Of a stretch of DNA of 41,732 nt, positions 16,791-23,800 are shown in pieces. Position 1 is the stretch's first letter; each line of letters starts with the position of its first letter. Source of the stretch: Candidatus Omnitrophota bacterium (GTDB taxonomy: Bacteria; Omnitrophota; Gorgyraeia; Gygaellales; Profunditerraquicolaceae); NCBI GenBank assembly GCA_026387435.1, contig JAPLLS010000040.1, positions 1-41,732 of the forward strand, written 5' to 3'. The position numbers and the translations under genes are program-made. The notes below the pieces were generated by a model that was given only the letters and a program-made list of their open reading frames with translations, was not told the origin of the DNA and searched no databases.

Positions 16791-16809
16791 CGGTCGCAAA
16801 TTGCGACCG
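16791..16809. repeat. Palindrome matching the ORF6N internal palindromes
   Basis: CGGTCGCAA-A-TTGCGACCG, perfect 9-bp arms; core GTCGCAAATTGCGACC identical to 11787-11802. Confidence 0.8.
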
Positions 16810-17334
16810 CTCCTATTTTGTCTTATGAATAATCATATCCATCTGATTGTTTGGCTTACGGTTGCGAGTAATCTGTCTAAATTCATGAAGCAGCTTAATT
16901 TGATGTATTTTAACTATTATAAAAAAATTCACGACTATTGTGGTCATGTTTGGCAGGGAAGATACAAAAGTAATATTATTGAAACCGAGTTTTATCTGCT
17001 GCAATGTGGTAAATATATAGAGCTTAATCCTGTGCGCGCGGGGATTGTAAGGTTACCGGAAGAATATGTTTTCTGCAGCTACAGGCATTATGCCTGCGGC
17101 AAGCCGGATGCGGTGATCAGTGACAGCCCTATTTTCCTGGGTTTAGCGGACCATAGCTTGGAAAGAAGAAAAAGATACGTTGAATTTGTGGTGGATAGCA
17201 GTATAATTGATTCTAATCGACTTGCCAGTCAGGTTTTTATCGGAAGCGAGGATTTTGTCAGCAAGTTGCGTAAAGATTATGGGATAAAAGAAATAAAATC
17301 TAAGGGTGGACGCCCGAAGAAGCAAAAACCATAG
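16801..17334 (+). mobile_element. RAYT / REP-associated tyrosine transposase (Y1_Tnp), 5'-truncated
   Basis: FCLMNNHIHLIVWL...LSKFMKQLNLMYFNYY...GHVWQGRYKSNIIETEFYLLQCGKYIELNPVRAGIV. The usual ~60-70 aa before the HUH motif is absent. Confidence 0.85.
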
Positions 17335-17344
17335 AAGCGTCCCC
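17333..17344. repeat. REP-like arm AGAAGCGTCCCC overlapping RAYT stop codon
   Basis: Identical to right arm of the 39753-39808 hairpin. Confidence 0.55.
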
Positions 17345-17369
17345 TAGTTTTTTCAAAAGGGAGGATTTT

Positions 17370-17546
17370 TTGGCTAGAGAAAATTATTCATATAAGAAAT
17401 TTCAGCGGGAACAGGCGCAGAAAAAGAAAAGGGAAGAAAAGCTGCAAAGAAAACAGGCTAAAAAAGATCAGGGAGGCGCGCCTCTTGAACCGGGAAGCGC
17501 CCCTCTTGAATCGGCAAATGTTCCCTCTGAAGTGCCGGCGGATTAG
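17370..17546 (+). CDS. Small basic protein (58 aa)
   Basis: TTG start with GGGAGG upstream; MARENYSYKKFQREQAQKKKREEKLQRKQAKKDQ... Confidence 0.45.
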   Translation: MARENYSYKKFQREQAQKKKREEKLQRKQAKKDQGGAPLEPGSAPLESANVPSEVPAD

Positions 17547-17549
17547 TGC

Positions 17550-17577
17550 TTGCTTATCCCGGGAAGTGTGATATAAT
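17550..17577 (+). promoter_or_regulatory. Putative promoter
   Basis: TTGCTT-16 nt-TATAAT upstream of small zinc-finger ORF and its leader. Confidence 0.45.
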
Positions 17578-17691
17578 AAATCACATTAAGTAGAAGATTA
17601 GAAAATCTTTAGCTAACAGGACCGCACGAAGAAGACTGCTAACCTTTGGGCGGTTTTTTTATTTTAGCTGAACAAAAAAAGGTGAAGAGAT

Positions 17692-17838
17692 ATGAAAAAA
17701 ACCAGGACATCGCTTAAGGGCAGGAAATGTAAACACCCCGGGTGCTCGCATATCTTAAGTATTTACAATCATGAAGGATATTGCCACGTTCACCTCAGCC
17801 AGGAGTTTGAAATCCCCAAGCTCAAGCAGGAAAATTAA
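17692..17838 (+). CDS. Small Cys/His zinc-finger-like protein (48 aa)
   Basis: MKKTRTSLKGRKCKHPGCSHILSIYNHEGYCHVHLSQEFEIPKLKQEN; C-x4-C...C-x2-H pattern. Confidence 0.65.
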   Translation: MKKTRTSLKGRKCKHPGCSHILSIYNHEGYCHVHLSQEFEIPKLKQEN

Positions 17839-17861
17839 GAGGCAGGTTTCATTCATTTCAA

Positions 17862-17890
17862 AAGGCGCCGGAATACTTTGGCGCCTTTTT
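17862..17890 (+). terminator. Terminator of the GGCGCC family
   Basis: AAGGCGCC (17862-17869)/GGCGCCTT (17880-17887) with T5 tract. Confidence 0.75.
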
Positions 17891-17892
17891 GG

Positions 17893-17920
17893 TTGAAATG
17901 CGCGTCCGGAAGTGTATAAT
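17893..17920 (+). promoter_or_regulatory. Putative promoter directly after terminator
   Basis: TTGAAA-16 nt-TATAAT. Confidence 0.6.
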
Positions 17921-17960
17921 CAAAAATTGAGGGTTGCATTTTTTACGCGGTTTTTATTTT

Positions 17961-18281
17961 ATGATGAGCGATCAAGAAGAACAGCAAGAAGAGAATCGTC
18001 CAAATACATTCAAAGAAAACGCCATATTCTTTGTGGGCGCGGTTGTTGTTTTTAACATTATTCTGGTTGTTTTATGGGTAGTGTATATTTTTAGATCGTA
18101 CGGAGATTTTAGCCGGTTTCATCAGTCTCAACAGGTTGCGATGTTTGACAACTGGATGAAATACGCGGTGTGGTGGGATATTGCGCTGGGCATTGTGCTC
18201 AACGTTCTATTCATGGCTGGCATTTATAGATGGCTTAAGAATTTTCGTTCAGGAAAAGAAAACCCGGATAGAGAAGACTAG
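17961..18281 (+). CDS. Small two-TM hypothetical membrane protein
   Basis: MMSDQEEQQEENRPNTFKENAIFFVGAVVVFNIILVVLWVVYIF...; start at 17961 preferred to 17934. Confidence 0.6.
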   Translation: MMSDQEEQQEENRPNTFKENAIFFVGAVVVFNIILVVLWVVYIFRSYGDFSRFHQSQQVAMFDNWMKYAVWWDIALGIVLNVLFMAGIYRWLKNFRSGKENPDRED

Positions 18282-18285
18282 GTGG

Positions 18286-18329
18286 CGCTTCCGGGCTTTT
18301 GAAAACTAGAGAAGCGTCCCCGGATTTTT
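18286..18329. repeat. REP-like element, degenerate left arm
   Basis: GGCGCTTC...TTTTGAAAACTAGAGAAGCGTCCCC. Confidence 0.5.
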
Positions 18330-18341
18330 AAGGAGGTGTAG

Positions 18342-18677
18342 ATGAGAATTTTAATGTTATTGTTAGCTTTTATTTTTATTTCTTCCGCCAATGCCTTTTG
18401 TCACAATCCCGAGAAAATATATGTCGTGGTCAAAGAAACGGGGATAGACCTGATAATTAACCATACCGTCCCGGATGTTGAAGAGCATTATATCAAAAAG
18501 ATCGAAGTGAGTTTGAACGGAAAAATCGCAGCGGTAAAGGATTATACCTCCCAGACGAGTCTATCGACTCACGAGGTGAGTTTCGATTTTATTACCACGA
18601 AAAAAGGAGACGTCCTGGAGATCACCGCATATTGCAGCCAGTCCGGACAGATGACTAAGAAAATGACCGTTGAGTAA
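18342..18677 (+). CDS. Secreted hypothetical protein
   Basis: Signal peptide MRILMLLLAFIFISSANAFC; beta-rich body; RBS AAGGAGG. Confidence 0.65.
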   Translation: MRILMLLLAFIFISSANAFCHNPEKIYVVVKETGIDLIINHTVPDVEEHYIKKIEVSLNGKIAAVKDYTSQTSLSTHEVSFDFITTKKGDVLEITAYCSQSGQMTKKMTVE

Positions 18678-18705
18678 CGAGGCAAAATAAAAAGAGAGGC
18701 GGGCT

Positions 18706-19998
18706 ATGAACGGAAGGAACTTGAAGTGGTTGTACCAGGAACTTCCAATATTGGTGGGTAAAGGGATCATTAGCCAGGAAAACGCCGGGCGGATCAAAGA
18801 CTATTACGGCCAGCTCAGCGAGCGGGGGAAGAAAAACACTTTTTTGATCATCTCCAGCGTGGTGGGGTCATTGTTGATCGGCCTGGGGATAATCTCTTTG
18901 ATCGCCCACAACTGGGACCAGTTCAGCCGTTCTACGCGCACGGTGTTGTCTTTGGCGCCGGTGGTCATCGGTATCCTTTTGACCGGCTGGGCGCTGGCCA
19001 AGGACCGGGCTTCAGACCAGCTGAAGGAATCGACCACTGCGTTTCTGACCTTGATGATCGGTGCTTCGATCTCGCTCATCTGCCAGACTTACAATATTTC
19101 CGGATCCTGGCAGTCGTTCGTTCTGACCTGGATGCTGCTTTCGCTGCCCTTGGTGTACCTGGCCGCGGTGACGGTCCCGGGGATCATCTATGTCATCGGA
19201 ATAACCTGCTGGGCGATCGGGCATATCTGGGGAGATACGGGGTTAGCTTTATATTACTGGCCGCTTATTGCTGTCATCGCACCGCATTTTATTTATATTC
19301 TCAAAAGGGACAGCTTTAAGGTGCGCTTGAACCTGCTTTCGGTGTTTTTGGCGATAAGCACGGCTTTGTTCACTTCTTTACTCCTGGGCAATATCTTGCC
19401 GCATTTGTGGATGATCAGTCTTCCGATTATATTCGCCGCGATGTATCTGGCGGGAACCCATCGTTTTTTTTCGGCTATCCGGGATTGGCAGAAGCCGTTT
19501 TATTACATCGGCGAGCTGGGAGTAGTGGTGTTGTTGATCATTCTTTCTTACCGCTGGCCCTGGTCGAACATGGACTGGATGTTTTTCAGAAGAGACAGCG
19601 AATATGCTTTATGGGGTTATTTGCTGCTGCTGATCGGAATTGCTAAGGTGCTCTTTTTCCTGGTCTCGGCGGTCAAAGAGAAGCGATTAAGCGACGTGTT
19701 GCTCGGGGCGGCTCCGATCGTGGCCATCGCGGCTTTCAGTTTCCGTGCCGCGGCAATGATATTGTGCAATATTTATTTCCTGGTTTACTGCCTGGAGCGG
19801 ATCCAGTCCGGGGTGAGAACGAATAAGCTGCGTATCCTTAATGAAGGCCTTTTGCTTTTGGCGCTTTTGATCGCGCTGCGGTTTTTCGACAGCGATATCA
19901 ACCTGGTGATCAAGGGGCTGGTGCTGATATTTCTGGGGATAGGGTTCCTGGCAGCTAACACTTTGTTTATCCGGCGCAGGGGAGGGGCTAATGAATAA
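18706..19998 (+). CDS. DUF2157 domain membrane protein
   Basis: LKWLYQELPILVGKGIISQENAGRIKDYYGQ plus ~12 TM segments, followed by a GDYXXLXY gene as expected. Confidence 0.8.
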   Translation: MNGRNLKWLYQELPILVGKGIISQENAGRIKDYYGQLSERGKKNTFLIISSVVGSLLIGLGIISLIAHNWDQFSRSTRTVLSLAPVVIGILLTGWALAKDRASDQLKESTTAFLTLMIGASISLICQTYNISGSWQSFVLTWMLLSLPLVYLAAVTVPGIIYVIGITCWAIGHIWGDTGLALYYWPLIAVIAPHFIYILKRDSFKVRLNLLSVFLAISTALFTSLLLGNILPHLWMISLPIIFAAMYLAGTHRFFSAIRDWQKPFYYIGELGVVVLLIILSYRWPWSNMDWMFFRRDSEYALWGYLLLLIGIAKVLFFLVSAVKEKRLSDVLLGAAPIVAIAAFSFRAAAMILCNIYFLVYCLERIQSGVRTNKLRILNEGLLLLALLIALRFFDSDINLVIKGLVLIFLGIGFLAANTLFIRRRGGANE

Positions 19999-20542
19999 GA
20001 AAAAAACGATCCTGATCCTTTTTTCCGTTTTATCGGTTATCCTGATCGCGGTGCCGGTTTCGTTGATTGTTCAGCAGGAAAATATCATCGCCACCGGGCA
20101 GGAGTTCAAGTTTAAAACCGCGCCGATGGATCCCTTCGACGCCTTTCGCGGCCGGTACGTGGCTTTAGGTATCGAAACTACGCACCTGGATAAACCGGAT
20201 AATGTCAAAGTTACTGGCGGGCAAACCGTGTTCGTCTTGCTCGAGAAAGATCCGGATGGATTTGCCCGGCTCGCCAAAATTTCCGCGGTTGCTCCGTCAT
20301 CAGCTCCGTATTTAAGGTGCCGGGTGTCTCATTTGTACAAGAACGATGTTTATTTAGAGGTGCCGCTGGACAAGTATTATTTGCAGGAAAACAAAGCCCC
20401 GAAAGCCGAAGAGTTGTACCGCAGCCATAATGCCCGGAACAAGCAAGACGGGTTCATCCTCGTAGCCGTAAAAAACGGAAACGCGGTGATCAAAGGGCTT
20501 TATCTCGGAGGAAAGCCGATCGAGGAACTGCTTAAGAAATAA
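19991..20542 (+). CDS. GDYXXLXY domain-containing protein
   Basis: FKTAPMDPFDAFRGRYVALGIET signature; overlaps the DUF2157 gene. Confidence 0.85.
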   Translation: MNKKKTILILFSVLSVILIAVPVSLIVQQENIIATGQEFKFKTAPMDPFDAFRGRYVALGIETTHLDKPDNVKVTGGQTVFVLLEKDPDGFARLAKISAVAPSSAPYLRCRVSHLYKNDVYLEVPLDKYYLQENKAPKAEELYRSHNARNKQDGFILVAVKNGNAVIKGLYLGGKPIEELLKK

Positions 20543-20688
20543 TGAAAAAGAAGATCGTTTTAAGCATCATTTTCCTGTTCATCTGCATCGATTGTTTTGG
20601 CCAGGTTGAAAAGAGTTCTGATCCGGTGGCGACGATCGTTGCCGAAGGCGGGCTTTGTAATTACGGGCCTTGCCGGACTGATCCTTAG
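20542..20688 (+). CDS. Short exported peptide/protein (48 aa)
   Basis: MKKKIVLSIIFLFICIDCFGQVEKSSDPVATIVAEGGLCNYGPCRTDP*; signal peptide; frame continues past the TAG. Confidence 0.4.
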   Translation: MKKKIVLSIIFLFICIDCFGQVEKSSDPVATIVAEGGLCNYGPCRTDP

Positions 20689-20745
20689 GCTAAGACCTTC
20701 AAGTTTTACCATTCCGGTTCCATGAAAAAAATACCGGTTTCCGCC

Positions 20746-20774
20746 TTGAAATAACCGGTTTCTTGTGCTATAAT
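20746..20774 (+). promoter_or_regulatory. Putative sigma70 promoter of giant gene
   Basis: TTGAAA-17 nt-TATAAT. Confidence 0.65.
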
Positions 20775-20792
20775 TTAACATAAATTATATTG

Positions 20793-20834
20793 CCACGATG
20801 CTCGACATTAAATGTTGAGTCCGTGGTTTTTTTT
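20793..20834 (+). terminator. Leader hairpin with U-tract (possible attenuator)
   Basis: CCACG-ATG-CTCGACAT-TAA-ATGTTGAG-TC-CGTGG followed by T8, between promoter and ATG 20853. Confidence 0.6.
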
Positions 20835-20852
20835 ATCAATTGGAGGAAGCTC

Positions 20853-23800
20853 ATGTTCAGGAAAATTATTTCATTATTTATCGTTTCCAGCCTGTTTTTT
20901 CAGCAAACCGGATTTGCCCAGCTTGCTATTCCCGTGCAGCCGGTTGGCAACCCGTTTCTGGCCGGAGCCATGGAAAAATACCGGCCGCTTCATTTGCGTT
21001 ATTTGTCGCTGGAATCCGATAACAGCTTGAACTTGCTTTTCGACAAGGGCAACCTGCGCCAGCAGTCCGAGATCGAACAACAGTCTCCCGAACTTTTGCG
21101 TTATTTCCTGATCGGGTTGAGTTTGCCTAACGAGGCTTTCTGGGTCAACCTCAGGCCGGATGCCCCGGACAATGTCATCGATCGCGACCTGGCCAAGACT
21201 GACATGGGCAAGGTTATGCTCGAAGCCGACCTCCAGCTCAAGAAAGACACCGCCCTGTATACTTCTCCCAATACCAAGCAAGGCCGGCTTTATTGGGACC
21301 GGCTTTACAAGAAAGCCGAAGAACTTTTCGGGTCAGAAAACGTCAGTATCCCGACTCTTTCCCGGCCCTGGATCGTTCCCGGCGAGATCATCATTTCTGA
21401 GACCGCTACCGGCGCCTATGTCTACAAGGCTCAGCTCAAGGTCATGCTTGAACAGGATTACCTTAAGGATTCCTCAGCTTTTGATTTCAAGGATGCCCGG
21501 TTTAATGAGCTCAACGCTTATGCCTCCGGGCTGATGCGCGAGCTGGTCATTCCCGCGGTGACCAAAGAGATCAATTCTTCGAAGAAGTACGCCGCCTTGC
21601 GCCAGGTTTATTATTCGCTTATTTTCAGCCAGTGGTTCAAACAGAAAAAATCCGGGACAGCGTCTCCGTATTCTATTCGAATCGATTCCCGCGACCTCCA
21701 GGGACTCACGTCTTCATCCCCCTGGAGCAAAGATACCTATTTCAATGCTTACCGCGATTCATTCAATAAAGGCGAGTACAACATTCAGGAGAACGTCACT
21801 TCAGCCAGCGGCATGGATATCCGCAATTATGTCAGCGGAGGGATGAAGTTTGTCATACCTCCGGCCAAGTTGGACGGAGGCAGTTTAAGTAACAACGCCC
21901 TGACGGCCCTGGCAAAACTGCCTGAGGTGTTGCCGGCGCAATTCACAAATCGCGCGGGGATGACCGTTAACTTGATCAGGGTAAAGGACATTGTGGGCAA
22001 CAAAGCGAAGTTTTCCGATAGCGGGGCGTTGACTTCTCACGCGGCCACGACCGACGATCCCGCGCACAACAAAGTCGTAAAGAAAGACGGCGGAGAGATC
22101 ACCTCGGAGAGCGATAAGTTGAGTTTTGAGCAGCGGAAAGTGCTCAGTGAATTCTTAGCGACAAATATTTCCTTGATTTTCAATCAGGGTGTTTTCGGCC
22201 GCCCTGCGATTTTAGTAACTGATCCGATCAAGTGTCTTAGAGCGCAGCCCATTGCCGACTTGCTTTTAATGACCTATCAACTCGGTGGAGAAGACGCTAA
22301 AAGAATAGTGGCTCTTTTTCCTGAGGACATTCAGGAAAAATTAAAGGCAGAAGCGGAGAGAGTGGGGGAGAAAGTCATTATTGATCCGAAGGGCTGGGAA
22401 GCGCAAGGCTCAACAGCGCCGGCGGAAGAGGCCAGTTTTTCCGTTGTCGCGGGAACGATTTTCTCCATCGCCATCTTGCTTACTTATATTCTCGGCCACG
22501 GCACGATCGTTAAACTTACGGATTACATCAACGATAACTATCATATGGCGGTCAACCCCGCAGTGCACCAGATGCTCGTTTCCGGCACCGGGACGATCAT
22601 GCTTACCGAAGAATTACAATCCTTTTACAGTTCGATCATGGATCCGGCCACTACGGTTAAGTTTATTGACTCCAACGGCCAGGGGCTTCCTTTCGAAGCC
22701 CGGATGAACAGAACAACGATCTCGGCGGGGGATAGCAGTAATATCTACCTCGACCGGGCAACCGGGGATATCGCCTATGAGGATTACAGTACTCATGAAC
22801 TACGCAAGCTCCTGGCGGGGACACAGGAATACGACCTGTATTACAATGCGATGCTCTGGAAACTTGAATCTTTGCGGACAGACAACCTGAATAAGAATTT
22901 GCTTACCGTTGATCAGAAGAAAGATCTTGATTCGATATCGAGTGAACTCATTAAGTATGGTCCGGATTATTCTATGAAAGAAAGCTACGAACACCACAGG
23001 CTATACGTTACTTATATATACAGCATGGACCCAACCAGCATCCAAGTAAGATATCTTTATCTTGACCGGCAGACCGGCAGTGTCGTTGATAAGAATAGCT
23101 TAGGGATGGTGTTGCAAACCATACAGCCCGGTGAACCGGGGTATAACGGAAAAATCAAGGAAATGCGCGAGTCTATTGAGAATGAATATTCTGTGCCTCC
23201 CGCTGATAAACATCTGCTTAATAAAATCGCTACCGAACTCAAGAAATACCAGGCTTTGGGCTCGGTCACGATAACCCCGAAGAACCAGTTCCCGATCACG
23301 GTGAGCATGAACCTGACCACGATCAAGGCCGGCGACATCAGCTCCATCACTCTTGACCGGGCTACCGGAATTCTGCATTACGAGGTTCGCGAGACCGGGG
23401 AAAACCGGCCGGTCGATCCCACAGATCCGCATTACCAGATGTGGTTGAGTTATATGCCTGGTTTCGTTAACAGGGCGCTGGAAGCGAATTCGCAAACCCA
23501 GACTTTGAGCGCCGATGAACTGGTAGTCCTGGAAAACATCAAGGCGAAATTGAACAAGTACGTCAAAGAAGTCCCTCAAGCCGCGTCCGCAGAGAAAAAA
23601 GAGACGTATGTCGGGTTCCCGGGATTAGCCGCAGCTACTACATTCAGCTTGGACGCGACCACAATCCAGGTCGACAATGCGTATATTGACCGCAAGACAG
23701 GTATGCTCGTATACCAAGGATTGAGTAAGCTGGTCCTACTGCCCGGTGAATCAGGGTACGCGAACCGGATCACGGGAATGCGCTGGATTATTTCTAATTT

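Noticed and set aside
16801-16809. TTG at 16801 as a genuine RAYT start
   Set aside because: It lies inside the palindrome and the protein would lack the conserved N-terminal region, so this is better read as a truncated element than a designed start.
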